Origin: Blattamonas nauphoetae | Lineage: Eukaryota; Preaxostyla; Oxymonadida | Length of the DNA: 64,000 nt | Direction of reading: 5' to 3' | NCBI GenBank assembly: GCA_033064195.1 | Contig: JARBJD010000092.1 | Span: forward strand, 124,001-188,000 | Shown: piece after piece, positions 34,763-46,886 of the stretch | Position numbering within the stretch: the first letter of the stretch is position 1 | Layout: each line of letters opens with the position of its first letter | Notes under the pieces: generated by a model | Databases searched by the model: none | What the model was told of the DNA's origin: nothing | What the model saw: only the letters and a program-made list of their open reading frames with translations | Position numbers and translations under genes: made by a program

Positions 34763-35460
34763 TAAACAAAAAATGATTGGAACAAGTTTTTGGAGCTCTC
34801 TTCATTGTCTGTCTTTCTGCGATGTTGATTCGATTGTGTCGATCCTTTCACACAGAATCTGACATGCACTTGGTTAGAGACTCTCAGATAGACTGATTTC
34901 CTTCTGTCAGACCAACTTTCAGATCAAAACCCAAACTTCGGAGACCCAGTCTCAAATGTCTTATTTGAATCCAAATTGGAGGGTACCCGATGAGAAGAAT
35001 TTTGTTCGTGAATTCATTCGAGATTCACCCTTGAATGAGATGAGGGTTCTGAACAGAGAGAAAAGACTGTGTGTCTATCCGAAATCAGGACCAACTGATC
35101 CAAGATGAACTGGTTTAAGATATGATTCATGGGTGAGATCATTAACGTCACAATCAAGTTGGAACAGAACCTATTTCGAAGAATAGTAGATTGAACAGGA
35201 TGGTGAAGTGATTCATTCCACAAAAGCACGTCTCCCTTGTGTTCTTCCCTCCTTCGAGAGAACAGCACTTGCCATGAGAACTCCTGAACAATCGTCAACA
35301 TCTGTGGTTTCCAGCCAGAACCTTTCAAATTCTTCTCTAATTTGCCAAACACATTTCAATTTTGTTCAAACGATGATGAAGTGCTATCCAACTGTTTGGA
35401 GACAACTCCAAGCAGCATCAATCAATGATTGTTCAAGTGTTTATCCTCTCCTTCTCTTTC
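34763..35460. repeat. duplicated spacer between surface-protein copies 1 and 2
   Basis: 34780-34970 aligns, with many changes, to 37395-37570 upstream of copy 2. 35340-35460 aligns to 10230-10350 downstream of copy 1. The two surface genes therefore arose by a tandem duplication that included flanks. I see no intact gene; minus-strand remnants (LSESLTKCMSDSV, SEVWVLI) match the frame at 37394-37933. Confidence 0.65.
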
Positions 35461-37355
35461 TTAGAAGACGAGGGCGAGCACAGCGAGGAGGGCAGCGACG
35501 ATCGAGGCAACCGATTTCGATCCGTCGAATGTCAGTGCTCCCTCCAGGAACGCCGTTGTTCCCAGGTTGAGTTGAGCCTTCCCGACTGTGTCCTTCTTGA
35601 TCGGCGCGTCGTTGAACACGTACGACACAACACACTGCCCATCAGTGATCGTGAAGTTGATCTTGTTTTCGACTTGCGACAGTTTGGTCTCTTTGGCGTC
35701 AGCGTCGGTCAGCACCAGGATCTGTGTCGTGTTGTCCCCTTCGATCAGCGCCTTCTTGATCATCCCGTTTGTGCACGTCACAGTGATTGGGTCCTTCGCG
35801 CCGTCCTTCTTCTCTTCGTCGACTGGCGTGAGTTTGCTCGCGTAAGTTGTTGACAGAGGTTCCGCAACTGTCCATTCCTCTCCATTGAGTCTGTAGTCTC
35901 CAAAAGACGTGGTGTACTTCTCTCCGATCTTGAAGACAGTGGTTGAACCGGTTTCCCCAACTGTGACAACGGCTGAGGATACGTTTCCCCGTGTTTCCCA
36001 TGTGAATGGGATGGTGATTTCAACAGCTTTTTCTGTTGTTGTGGCAGGGTTGAAGACGATCTTCACATCTTCTGATTGGTTTGTTGAGAAAGCGAAACCA
36101 ATTGTGAATGTTGTGATAGTGGTGTTAGAAACCCGCACGCGTTCAGAAACCCGCAACGGGGGTCCAAAAAACCGCAACCGAACGATCTTCATCATAATCT
36201 CACTCTTTCACCATTTGTTCACATTATCCTCTATTTTTCTCACATTTTCGAAAAAATCTATCGAAAACAGTCGTGAAGTGACGTAATTGAATCTGACCTT
36301 TTCGAGACTCTGCTTTGTCATCAAATACTACTCTGTTCTGGCTTTCTTGTTGGGTACGTTGTTGTGAGCTTCAAAAAACATTGTCTCAGTGATCGGATTC
36401 ATTTTCTTCTCTTCTATTCTTCATTTGAATGCACAATCATCGATGTCACTGTCCTTTTGTCTTCTTGACGTAAATCTCTGTACGATTCAAGATATTATCT
36501 CCTTCTTCGAATGTACTATCTATCGGATAATCACAGGTATGATTTCAAGAAAGAGACATCCTTCATTGTTGACATTTTGTGATTCATCCATGAATCGCTG
36601 AATCTCACTCCCAATGGTCGGATGGATTTGAAAAACATTTGGATTTGAGAATTGACACTTGTTTTGTGGCTGAAAGACATGCAGTGAGTCATGGGCTTGG
36701 AAACATCAAATTGTGTTTGAATCATGGCCCATTTATGTGAAAGTCACTTTTCACGAACGTGTTTTTCTTTTTCACTTCTTCCTAAAAACTTCTTAATTAC
36801 TTCTGTAGAGGACATTAGAAAAACAGAATAATTCATGAATGAAGTGGCGGTTTTATCACGCTGGTTGCGGGTTTATGAACCAGAGCGGGTTTCTAACACC
36901 ACTATGAGTGAAGCTGCAGTGTAGGTCAAGGAAAGAGTTGGGAACATGGCGACAAACTCTTCATAAATTGTCCCAGCACGAGAATCCTCCCCAGCCGAGA
37001 CTTGAGTCAACGTGTACTTGACGCCGTGCTGGAAGACAGTCGAATTGCCTTTGTCTGCAATCGTGATATCGAATCCGTCTTCGATTATTCCGTCTTCATC
37101 TGGTTGGACACCCGTTTTGGAGAGAGTGATCACCTCACCTGTCTCTGGTGTGTAGACGAGTTTGATCTCGAGAGGGAGGTACTTACCACCAGCAGGTTTC
37201 GTCAGATTTAGCGCTGCGAAGTAGGCTGACCCTGTTCCATCGGTATAGAAGACGGGAACGTAAAGTTGGAAGTCGGCTTCATTTGGGACTTTGAAGCTTG
37301 AGGCTGAGAGAATTGCGAAAAGGTAGAACATGTGTCGAATTTTTGGATGACCCAT
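35461..37355 (-). pseudogene. secreted/GPI-anchor-like surface protein, copy 2, split by one 788-bp element
   Basis: Pieces 37355-36905 and 36116-35461. Start ATG 37355 gives a signal peptide (HMFYLFAILSASSF). Ig/IPT-like modules follow (IKLVYTPETGEVITL, STVFQHGVKYTLTQV, then IVFNPATTTEKAVEI, FKIGEKYTTSFGDY). A last domain (INFTITDGQCVVSYVFNDAP) leads to a hydrophobic C-terminus (SVASIVAALLAVLALVF) that ends the protein, like a GPI-attachment signal with FDGSKS before it. Removing the element and one TGA/TCA duplication gives one uninterrupted frame of 367 aa (LTYTAASLTTFTIGF), so apart from the insertion the gene looks intact. It is probably a cell-surface protein related to the ectodomain of the 0.5-kb receptor. 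Without splicing of the insert it is inactive. Confidence 0.85.
36117..36904. mobile_element. 788-bp non-autonomous TNA-type TIR element, undisturbed copy
   Basis: Ends TAGTGGTGTTAGAAACCCGC and complement, duplication TGA at 36114-36116 and 36905-36907, repeated (A)AACCCGC motifs near both ends. It is almost identical by eye to the split copy at 15048-31790, but inserted about 18 codons away in the paralogous gene and in the other orientation. The two insertions are therefore independent. No coding capacity. Confidence 0.95.
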
Positions 37356-37393
37356 AATCGGATTCTGACGAATTTAAATCCACCCAAGATTAA

Positions 37394-37933
37394 TCAAGTT
37401 GTGTTCTTCTGCGATATTGACCCGCTTAAGTCGATACTTTCATACAGAATCTGGGATATCTGTTGTGGGAGACTCTCTGACAGACTTGTTTCCTTCCATT
37501 TGGCCTGCCATCCGATCAATACCCAAACTTCAGAAATCCGTTCAAGAGTGTCACGAATTGTCATATAATCATGTGCACGATGATGTGAGAGCGATGCTGG
37601 TTCGGTGTTGTCTTCTGGACTGATCAATGATTGAAGTGTCGTCTGGGAGAGAGTGAGAGACGAAGAGGAGCCACGCTGAAGATCGAAGTCGCAATCGAAT
37701 GATTTTGGTGGTTTCCAATCTGGGCTGGTGTCAACAGTGAAAGGTGGTTGATTCGATTCTGAAGAAGGAAGCGAATGATCTGTCAGCGATGATGCGAGTT
37801 GAGCAGACGGGAGTGGGAGTGAAGGAGGGCGAAGGGACATCAAGTGTTGGTGTTTCGACAGAAGAGACGTCAGAGTCGGTCGGAACATCCAGTTTCGCAG
37901 AAACGAGATGTCAACAGAATTCTTGAGGATCAA
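37394..37933 (-). CDS. hypothetical ORF, 179 aa
   Basis: Open frame downstream of the kinase at 38.05 kb and upstream of surface-protein copy 2. Composition is Ser/Leu/Pro-rich with a helical end (DTLERISEVWVLIGWQAKWKETSLSESLPQQISQIL). No domain recognised. The C-terminal third has a decayed counterpart at 34780-34970, so it belongs to the duplicated block. It may be the tail of a lost larger gene or chance; no homologue is known to me. Confidence 0.3.
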   Translation of the reverse strand: MILKNSVDISFLRNWMFRPTLTSLLSKHQHLMSLRPPSLPLPSAQLASSLTDHSLPSSESNQPPFTVDTSPDWKPPKSFDCDFDLQRGSSSSLTLSQTTLQSLISPEDNTEPASLSHHRAHDYMTIRDTLERISEVWVLIGWQAKWKETSLSESLPQQISQILYESIDLSGSISQKNTT

Positions 37934-38051
37934 GTGGACAGGAGATCAATCACCAAAGAAGATGAAAAGCTCAATCCGTTTCGAGCTCCATTTCCATTCT
38001 TCTTCGCAGAATCAGGAAGAATGGAAGCAGATCGGGCTGGATTTTGTGTCG

Positions 38052-40283
38052 TTATTCATCCATTCTGATTTCGGTTGTTCCTCCCAAAAGTGTTGGTTCT
38101 GTCAACTCATCAACTGATTCAATCGAAACTGAATCATCTCTGCAACTGAAATAGATCGCGAATCGGAAGGGGACAGGAATGTTGGAGAAGAAAGTGGGTT
38201 GTGTCTGTCCATCCTGACTCAGCCGAAGTGTCCTCTTTCCATCTCGACCATCCGCCTCCAACACCACTCGCTGTCCCTCCTTCCCAGCTGTACACGCTGA
38301 TCCTTCCGAAGACATCATGTAATTCTGGCGAGCATCTCTGGCTCTTTCAAACACGTCCCATCCTGCTCCTCCGATTATCTTCGCGAAATTAAATCCCTCC
38401 TTCACTTTCTCAGTCTGCGAAGAAGCGACAATGCCAATGCGATTCCATCTTGTGATTCGTCTGATTGTGAAAGTGAATCGAGCAACCACTTTCCCAAACG
38501 AGACCGAGAGAAGAGTTGAATTGTCTCCTCGTGTGCGAGTGAAGACTGAGCCAGAAAGTGAGTATCCATCTGCTGGGAACCATTCGATCGCATCTGCTCC
38601 GTTTCTGCTTCCCACAACTGGCACTTCAGTTCTCTCTGCTCGTTGTCGATCGATCCGCTGTTCTGTTCCCTTCGTACCATCATCTTTCCCATCCTTCACT
38701 TTTGGCTGCGTTGTTCGCTTCATCGCTTCCAACTCCTCAATCTTCCTCTTCAACTCAATGCGTTCTTTCTCCGATTCTTCCTTTTCCTTCTGCATTTTCT
38801 TCAGTTCATTCTGAAGTTCAACATTTCTCTGCTTCTTCCTTTTCCTTCTGTCGTGTTTCTTGTTCTTTCCTCAGTTGATTTTGGAGTGTTTGTTGCTCTT
38901 TCATCAGTTCGGCCACTTTCGCTTCTGATGTTCGCAGAGCGTCTTGCAGATCTCCAACTCTTTTCTCCGTTTCTCTTGACTTCATCTCACTCAGTTTCCA
39001 TCCTTCCTCTGTCGTGTTGATCAGGCAGCGCAGAATCGACGATTCCACAAGTTGTTTGCATGTCAATCGAGTCACACAATCCTAAACACACAACAAACAT
39101 ACACAAACACAAAAAGAGTGAGAGAGAAGAGAAGAACAGAAGAGAAGGAAAAATGATGAAAGAAATGGAAAAGAGAGGAGAGGAGGACAAACTGGATCCA
39201 ACATTCGCATCAGCAGTTCTCGTTCCTTCTCTCCACAACTCGTCCCAATCTGCGATGCCCTGAACGACCCAATCTCACGAGCCAACTTGATCATCGTTTG
39301 ACCCGAAAACAATCCTTTCCCAAAAAGAAGAAAGTGAAGAACAATCCCCAACGCCCACACATCCGACGATCCACTCGCGCGACCTTCAGCATCTTCAATT
39401 CGTTCAGGCGACACGTATTGCATCGACATCACTCCACGCGTCGAGCTCACATCTTCCGATTCTGCTGCCCCAAGATCACCTGAAACAGAGAAACACAAAA
39501 ACATAGTACAGTACAGAACGGAGGAAGAGAAAGAAAAACAGATGAGTTGGAAGGAAGATGGAAGGGTGAAAGGAGAGAGTGGAGAAAAGAGGGAAAAGAA
39601 GGAGAAAGCGAAGAGGAATAAAGAAACAAACATAGTTTCGCATGGCCATCACCAAAAAGAAGAATGTTCTCCAATTTCACGTCCCCGTGTGCTGTCCGTT
39701 CACCAGCATCGTTGTGCATGAAACACAGTGCCGATGAAATATCAACCATCACTTGATAAACAATCTGAACAACAACATCCAAATCAAACAATCATCAAAA
39801 TCAAAAATCAATCATGAAAATGATATTGAAAATCAAAATGATGCCACAACACGATATCAACGAGAAAGGGACAGGGAAGAAAGAAAGGGGGAGAAGACGA
39901 TCAAAATAGTAAAGAAATCGACAAACATGACGATCAATCAGAACTCCACGTTCCGAGTGAGATTTCACCACTTGAGCAAGCGACTGTCCACCAAGTTCCA
40001 TCACAATCACTTCCTTCAGTCTCACAATGTGAGGATGAACAAAAGTTCGGAGTCGTTGAACTTCACGGTCTATTCGCTCCTTGTCTTTCGATGACATGCA
40101 TGGTATCATTTTCACAGCAAAATGTTCTCCTGTTGAGTTTTCTTCAACTTCAATCACCGTCCCAAACCCTCCTTCACTGATGTGACGAACAAAGCAATCT
40201 GCGAGAGAAATATGACAATATCACATCAGATTAATCAAGAAATGGAACATACATCCTGGTGGAGCACTTATAGTTTCACTCAT
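38052..40283 (-). CDS. protein kinase-like with coiled coil and SPRY-like domain (paralogue of the 7.6-kb gene)
   Basis: Exons by GT-AG and frame: 40253-40283, 39927-40198, 39632-39764, 39193-39479, then 39081 to 38052. Exons 1, 3 and 4 have the same lengths as in the 7.6-kb gene. N-lobe: SEGGFGTVIEVEEN and FAVKMIPC. The catalytic loop reads AHGDVKLEN (HRD changed to HGD), the DFG position reads DLG, then YVSPERIE and DVWALGIVLHFLLFG. A long coiled coil (about residues 275-400, KEQETRQKEKEEAEK) precedes a SPRY-like domain (GGAGWDV, EGQRVVLEADGRDGKRTLRL, FFSNIPVPFRFAIYF) ending in MDE. One frame change near 38817 (run AAATGTTG) splits the coiled coil; no GT-AG intron explains it, so it is a real lesion or a sequence error. 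Loss of the HRD arginine does not by itself abolish activity. Confidence 0.75.
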
Positions 40284-40681
40284 TATGGTTATGGTTGCAA
40301 ATGAAATAAGATCTGTGTCAGATCAACCCCAAAACAAAATTCTTCTTCTATACTCCAACTATTCTTGATCAATTTTAGTCAAATTCTATTGTTATCTTCA
40401 TGTATTCTCTAAATTTACATGACAGGTCTGTTTGAATGGTATGTTCAAAAGTTTGGAACAATTCCCATGATCTGACCCAAAAACCATGAGTTCATCAGTC
40501 CGACTATTCAACAGTTTAATTAAGCAAAATCTGGTGCCCTGATGGGATGTACCCGTCATTGCAAGCTTTTTGACAAAGCCTTCTTCCACAGAAATAGAAC
40601 AAGCATCGTATCTTCAATTCCGTCTTTGAACAAACGAGAGACAGATGATAAATGAGGTAAGAAATATGTTTGACGTGGACT
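40284..40681. other. intergenic region
   Basis: AT-rich spacer between the kinase start and the dipeptidase stop, with no gene recognised. The kinase reads away from it and the dipeptidase ends at it, so it should hold the kinase promoter and the dipeptidase 3' end. Confidence 0.4.
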
Positions 40682-42524
40682 CTAGACATTCTTCAGATAA
40701 TCCCAGTCCTCCTTCCCCATAGAATTCGCTTCTGGGATCTCGTAAAGGTCGCCATGGTCCTCAGTGATGCGCTTGTACCAATTGTTCTGATAAGGCAGAA
40801 ACTCGACGATCGGATTAATTTGTCCAGTTGGGACAAGTTTACGGGTTTGGTCGTTGTAGCGAAGGAAGAGATACTTGAAGAAATCGTTCCAGTCGTTGAG
40901 CTGCTTGTCTGCCCATTGCATGCAAACATTAGTGACATATTCCTGGGCGACAGTCACATCGCGATGTGCAAGGGAGATGGCCACCTTCTCAGCCTTGCGC
41001 AGCTCGTTTTTGAAGAATTTGTGTTGTTGGTTCATTCTTGCTTGGACTTCTGGGTAAATATTGATATAGTTGGAATAGCAGAGGTTAGACACCAAATTAT
41101 GGACCCAGAATAGCGAGTTGAACGAGAATTTGTAGATATTGTGGTCGTCGTTCTGAACATAAGTGTCGTGGACACGACGGACAGCGGAAAAATGTGGGAC
41201 GTATACAGTTGTGGCTCCATCGTCGACTCCAAACCAAAACATACCTCCGAGCCCTTCTGGGAGATCTGGGCGGCATTGGGAGACGAATAGCCAACCAGTT
41301 TGTGGGGTTCCGATCGATCGTTCATTCAGACGTTTCTCTCCGTTTGTGGATGTCCAGGTCAGAGGACGGTTTCGATACGGAGCGTGATATGGTCCAGCAC
41401 CGACATCGTTCGCGAAATGGATGGAAATGTCTTCGTGATGGTTGCCCATCATCTTCATCACTGTCTCCAACGATACTTTTTCTTTTGGTTTGTAGAATTG
41501 CTTGGGGCGAGGCTTGGTGTAATCTCCGAGAAGGTAGTCCTTGTACATGTCGTCCTCAAGGTCTTTGTGATCAACAACCTCGGCGAAGAATGACACAACA
41601 CGGCCATCACCATATCGCATATTTGGGGGGTTAATACCGTTTGTGGCCACTGACCAGTCGAATGTGTCCAGTGTCACAGATTCATGAATTAAATTCAATT
41701 CCTTACTCCTCTCGAGGAGATCAGGTGAGTGGTGAACTTCTGTGAGTTTCTTCAATTCAGCGAGGTTCTGGGTGCGAGGGAAGTTGGCGTGGACACTGAC
41801 AGTGCCATCGGGGACGAGCATAGCGATCCAAAGAGTTCCCTTTCCATCAACTTTGTTCCCCCTTCCAATCATATCAAGAAGCCAGATTTCGTCTTTGTCA
41901 GCAATTGTGAATGTCTCTCCTGTGGAGGCATAGCCGTAGTCATCGGTGAGTTTGACCATTGTTTCCCAAGCTTCGCGAGCTGTTGAGCAGCGTGATAGGG
42001 CGGTGTAGATGAGACTAAAGAGATTGGAGAGAAAGGGAAGGGTACCTTCCATAATCCATAATGCCGTTCTCGTTTTTGCATCGTTCTTTTCCTGTCCAGG
42101 TTGTTTCTCCAATCACGAGACCCTTTTCGTTCATGTTTCCAGTAACTTGGAATGTATGCGCCACTTCGGGAATCTCACCAAGATATTTTCCAGAATCCTA
42201 AATGAAATAGCGATCACATCAACTATGAGAGGCTTGCAGACCCAATCGTGGATTTGGCGCATGGTGCCAGCTGGATGATCAGCAGCGTCTTGAATTTTCA
42301 TAACACCATACTAGAAAAGGAATGGAAAAAAGGATATATGAGAAGGGAGGACGATACAATGCCAAAAGAATCAGCCGCGTAAGAGATCCTTTGGGTTGAA
42401 ATTATCGAGAACCTTCTGAGAAAGAAAGAACGAGATACGTATTGTAGCCTTCTTTTGAGGCACCTTTCGTCACGATTAGATTAGTACATGGATAAAGAAA
42501 AGGAGTAAGAATGAACAAGATCAT
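40682..42524 (-). CDS. peptidase family C69 (U34) dipeptidase, six exons
   Basis: Exons by GT-AG and conserved protein: 42439-42524, 42358-42388, 42242-42310, 42046-42197, 40682-42014; the first to fourth introns are 50, 47, 44 and 31 nt (five coding exons placed; a 5' UTR exon cannot be excluded). Product 556 aa. ATG at 42524 gives a short signal peptide (MILFILTPFLYP) directly before CTNLIVTKGASKEG, so Cys13 would be the N-terminal nucleophile exposed after cleavage, as in PepD-type enzymes. Other family motifs: ISYAADSFG, YLGEIPEV, TGNMNEKGLVIGETT, GIMDYGSLIYTAL, ETFTIADKDEIWLLDMIGRG. It hydrolyses dipeptides, probably in lysosome-like vesicles or secreted. No lesion is seen; this is one of the few intact host genes here. 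Confidence 0.9.
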
Positions 42525-42671
42525 TGAGAATTGATCGAGCCCACACCATGACTGAGATCGGCCGGACATTCATTACACCAGGAGTGGACAAAAGAATGCG
42601 AGGAGTGAAAAGAAAGGTGAGTTGAAATGAGACACTTGTGAAAGAGACCGTGAATGCGACTCCGTGATAGG

Positions 42672-43577
42672 TCACTTGGGTGGAAGTTTACTGACAAACT
42701 GATTCTGCGATGGTCCTTTAGCCTGAGTTTGTCCTGCTGAAGGCTGCGGAGTTGCTGCATTAGCTTGAACTTTCTGATTTTCAGCTTTAAGTTTTGCTTC
42801 AAGTGCTGATATTGGCTCAAGTTCGGTGAATTTTGAGTACGACCCTTCGATCGGTTCTAAGACTTGTAAAACATAGTCAACTGACTTCTTCTCATCATCA
42901 ATCACAATCTTTGCAACAAATTCGTATGTGGAGTCCTTTTTTGCATTACTGACAGATGTTTTGACTTGGGGGTTTGGAGGGTTGCGTTCCAACCAAAACG
43001 TAAAATCACGATCAGCCATTCCACGATAATACTCTGTTTGAACTGGTTTGGCACATAGTTTAGTGCTGTATTTGCCTGTGTCGAGAGATTGAGACTCTCT
43101 GAGAACACCAACGAGTGAGACGTTTTCCTGGTTGGAGAAGAAAGAAGATTCAACAAAGATCATACCCCTTCCATCATTCTACTCATCATTATCTCTGGAT
43201 TTCCGCCGTCTTGGAGGAAACAACTGAAATACCTGTTGAAAGTTAGAGATTTATCACAAGTTCCGACGTTAAATGAGCATATTGAAATCTTTGGAGTTCC
43301 ATTTACTAACAAAATGTGAAAAGGAGGCTGTTTGAATACCTTCGAGAAGAAAGTGAACGCGAAAAGTGAACGGTTGATTGGGTTCAAGACCAGTTTCGTA
43401 CTCAACCTCTAAACTGTCATCAAAGTCAAATGGCATTGGGATTTTTGTGCCATTCAAATCATCCGTCATTTCTATAATAATTTTCCTGTCTTTTAAGGCC
43501 TTTAGCTCGCCGCACCATTCAGAATATTTGTTGTGCCAGACAGCATTTCGGTTTCGTATTGCTGATGTTCGTTCCAT
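42672..43577 (-). CDS. hypothetical protein, four exons
   Basis: Start ATG 43577 (MERTSAIRNRN). Likely introns: 43304-43337 (after HFLLE), about 43183-43232 and about 43125-43163; the joined frame reads HFLLE/VNGTPKISICSFNVGTC then MMEG/ENVSLVGVLRES. The product is about 260 aa, with a beta-rich body (FTFRVHFLLE, DRDFTFWLERNPPNPQVK, STYEFVAKIVIDDEKK) and a Gln/Ala/Pro-rich C-terminus (ANAATPQPSAGQTQ) ending in KLPPK. I do not recognise the family. It lies head-to-tail upstream of the dipeptidase on the same strand. Confidence 0.6.
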
Positions 43578-44191
43578 AGTTGTATGGCGATAATGAAAAT
43601 TGAAGGAACTGAGTGGTGCGTAGAGCATATTTCGAGGCTGTTGAACGCAGAGCAGATTCGTCATGAGCTGAGAAAAAGATTGTGGTCGGAACGAACCATC
43701 AAGAAAAAAAGGAGGACTATGTAGGATATGACTTTTAGTTGTCTGCTTTGTTATTCTCTCTGGTTTATTCGGAAAAGAGTTAAAAAATGATCAAGCTGTG
43801 ACATGAAACGTGAAATTCATTCTCCAAATCATGACTCTCTCTCCATCCCCCTCACATGCTGTTCATCCCACTCTCCTCATTCACATCTTTCAGATAGTTC
43901 ATAATGTTTGATTGTGTTTGATTGTCCCTTCGCATCAGCAATCCTTCCACCGCATCTTCATGTCCTGCTTCTCGTCGTCTCTCCATTCTCTTCTTCCATC
44001 TCTCTTTCGCATTCGTCTTCATTCTCTCATCGTCTCTTTGAACACTCCACAGTCTTGATCCCATGTCCTCCGTTTCTGTTAACTCCACCAACCACCCCAC
44101 TTCCCACTCCTCCCATCCTGTCTCCACAATCTCACCAACTTCGAACAGATCCCTCTCGAGCTTCAATGTCTGATGGAAAAAAAGACGGCAT

Positions 44192-45521
44192 GGGTTAAGT
44201 GAGTCGGGTAAAGTAAAGAGAGTCGGGTTGGGTAAAGAGAGTCGGGTTGGAGGTTACAATTGTTGGACAATTTTGGGAAATTGGAAAATGCCGGAAAAAA
44301 GACAAACAAAATGCGAACCTTTTCTCCAGCTACAAATCATGTCATGTCACAGTACGACCCTTCCATTCGTCGCGATGTTGAGAGTTCTCTGTGAGAACGA
44401 CAGACCATCAGCCGTTGATCCCATGTCAGAAACTGTGTTGGACCGTCAAACCTACCGAATTGGTCCCTCAATCAGATGTTTTTTGGATGGAGCGTGCTGA
44501 TGACGAGATGGAGAAGAACGAAGTAGATGGGAGTACTCCGTTTTGGGGAAGGAAGTTTCTGTTGAAAGTGGACATCAATCGGCTTAAGAACGCGCAAGGG
44601 ATCAACAAAGTTTCCCAATTCTCAAAATTGTCCAACAACTGTAAGAGAGTCGGGTTCACTGGGTTAAGTGAGTCGGGTCAGAAAAAGTAAGTCGGGTCGG
44701 GTAAAGTGTGTCGGGTTGGCTGGAGAACGATGGTTTGGGCCGACAGTTTGAGGTTGATCATCACAGAGTCGTTGGTCGAAAGTGACCAGACTTGTCTTTC
44801 TTCAGGAAGGGACTTATATCGAATGATAACTTCCTTCTCTTGAAGCTCCCTCTGATTAATTTGTGATTACCGTTCCTCATCACAATTTTCACAACATTTC
44901 ACGATTCAGTGAGTCGGATCTCCACCATTGATTGTGTGAGTTTCTTTTCTTTTGTGAGAAAGTACCCCAGAAATGAAGTTTGAAAAATGAGAATAAAGCA
45001 TCGAATTGACTGATTCGATTCCATATTGACAGAAAATTTTTGTTCCATTCACTCGAAAATGCTGATCACTGCCATCTGTCAAATAAGCTTGGTAAAATCA
45101 CTTCTTATCCAAATATTCTGATTATAATCCACTTTTTATCTCAATTCTTCAATTTATGGAACCAATCTCAATTTAGGAAACACATTTAGAGGTCGAGGTG
45201 TGAAACAGAAAAATAAAAGGGGAGTCCGAAAGATTCCGGGTGGAGACTATTCTGAAAAGTTTAGAAATACAAATTTTAAGACTAAATTGCTGTTGTTTGT
45301 GTCAAGATATGTGTAGAAACAGAGATTGTGACATGGTCTATCTCATCACTTCGAACGGTCACAACTGATCGAGCTTTGAAAATCTCGAAACCCAAACACC
45401 TTTTAATACCTTAACCAGGTGTCTCATTTGTTCCGTGTTGTTTTGGCATATTGTACGTCAGGTGGTTGCCACGAGAGAGTCAACCCGACTCTCTTTCTGT
45501 CCGACCCGACTCTTTTAACCC
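44192..45521. mobile_element. TIR element with GTCGGGT iterons, 1.3 kb
   Basis: Left end GGGTTAAGTGAGTCGGGTAA and right end ...CCCGACTCTTTTAACCC form inverted ends, each carrying several GAGTCGGGT motifs; a further iteron cluster lies at 44645-44720. It interrupts the ARM/HEAT-like gene. No target duplication could be read and no protein is seen. A smaller TA-flanked element is nested at 44257-44641. Confidence 0.7.
44257..44641. mobile_element. MITE of about 385 bp, TA-flanked
   Basis: Inverted ends CAATTGTTGGACAATTTTG at 44257 and complement (with one or two changes) ending at 44641, flanked by TA on both sides, nested between iterons of the surrounding element. No coding capacity. Confidence 0.72.
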
Positions 45522-46886
45522 AAGCCAAAAAGACCGATTTGGATCGATGGCGAACGAGGCTTCAAGCTCTCTTTCGGAATGAACTCTTCTCGCAGAAAAA
45601 GGAACTTCAGATACGGTCTCGCAGGCTGTAGCACTCGTTCAAACTGCAACTTTCGGATTTGTTCCCGCTCGTCTTCGGTAAAGAGGTCCAGTCTTGATTT
45701 TTTGAAGAACTCGAACAGGGCATCGATGAGATCGTAGTGGTATTCCCCGTGCGCAATCGGCACTTTCATCGGTTGGGATCTGTCCAACATTCGTTCCACA
45801 AGATTCGCTTCCAGCAATCGAGGGACGTTATCCACGAAGTAGCAAATGTACGCGTTGAGGAACTTGAAATGGTGCCAGCGTGGGGCTTGTTCAGAGTGAT
45901 GGCATGTTCGCTCCAAAAGAGAGCAGGTGTCCGGCACATAGAAGAAGGCACCCATAAAGACACGAGGGAGAACCGAATTGGTGCACCAAATCCAGACAAT
46001 AGCACAGTTCCACAAACGATCGACAACTTTGTAAAGCATGTCAGTCTGACTGGAAGGGGAATCGCTCGATCCATTGTTCGTCTGCTCAATCAGATCGAGG
46101 CAGGTGACGATGGTGGATTTGAGATGATGGATAAAGCGGGACTTGGTCAGAATCTGGGCAAGATGAGAAGAGACAAAGGCAGACGCTTTCAATGCTGTTT
46201 GTACCGTGAAGGGCGAGACTGTAGATGAGCGAGAATCCTTCGCCAATCATCTCCAACACAGCATTTCCGATGTGAAGTGAGGATTTGGTGAGGAGCGATT
46301 TGAGTCGTGAAGCATGTGCGGTGAGTGTTGAACACAACCTGCTTGCGAACGGGACAAGCTCCGATGATTGTTCAGTCGAACCAGACGGCACTTTGTGCGT
46401 TTGGAGGAAGGACCGGATTTTTGACTTCGAATTCCATGGTTTGTAGAGCACTTTGAGAGCTCGCGTTGACACATCGAGTTGTGGGGAGAAGCACAGATGG
46501 GCGAGGATCATTCCATGTGGGATGGATGGCTCATGACTCGCAAAATGATCCAGAAAGGCGAGAACTTTGGGTTTGTGGCGGGCGAGGAAGGTGGAATACG
46601 ATCGAGGAGTCGATGTCCACAACAACAGGCAGTTCGCAATCTGAAACAAAATGACGGAAATTTGGAGGAAGACGAACTTCTGTCATCAGATCGGAATTCG
46701 ATATTGAGATCATCCAATCAAGAAAGAAGGAAGGAATCGTCGATTCACAGATTCGAAGACATTCACCTTCTGATAATTTCTCTGAACGAGATGATCAAAA
46801 AAACAACGATAGAAGGTGAAGATCAAGGTCAGACCAACGAGAGACAATAGTTCTGGAAGAGAAGTCTGAGAAAGGATGACATAGTG

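Noticed and set aside
31621-36286. A 93-191 aa protein family ending in LFHHLFTLSSIFLTF
   Set aside because: This peptide is the translated end of the 788-bp element in two places, not a gene.
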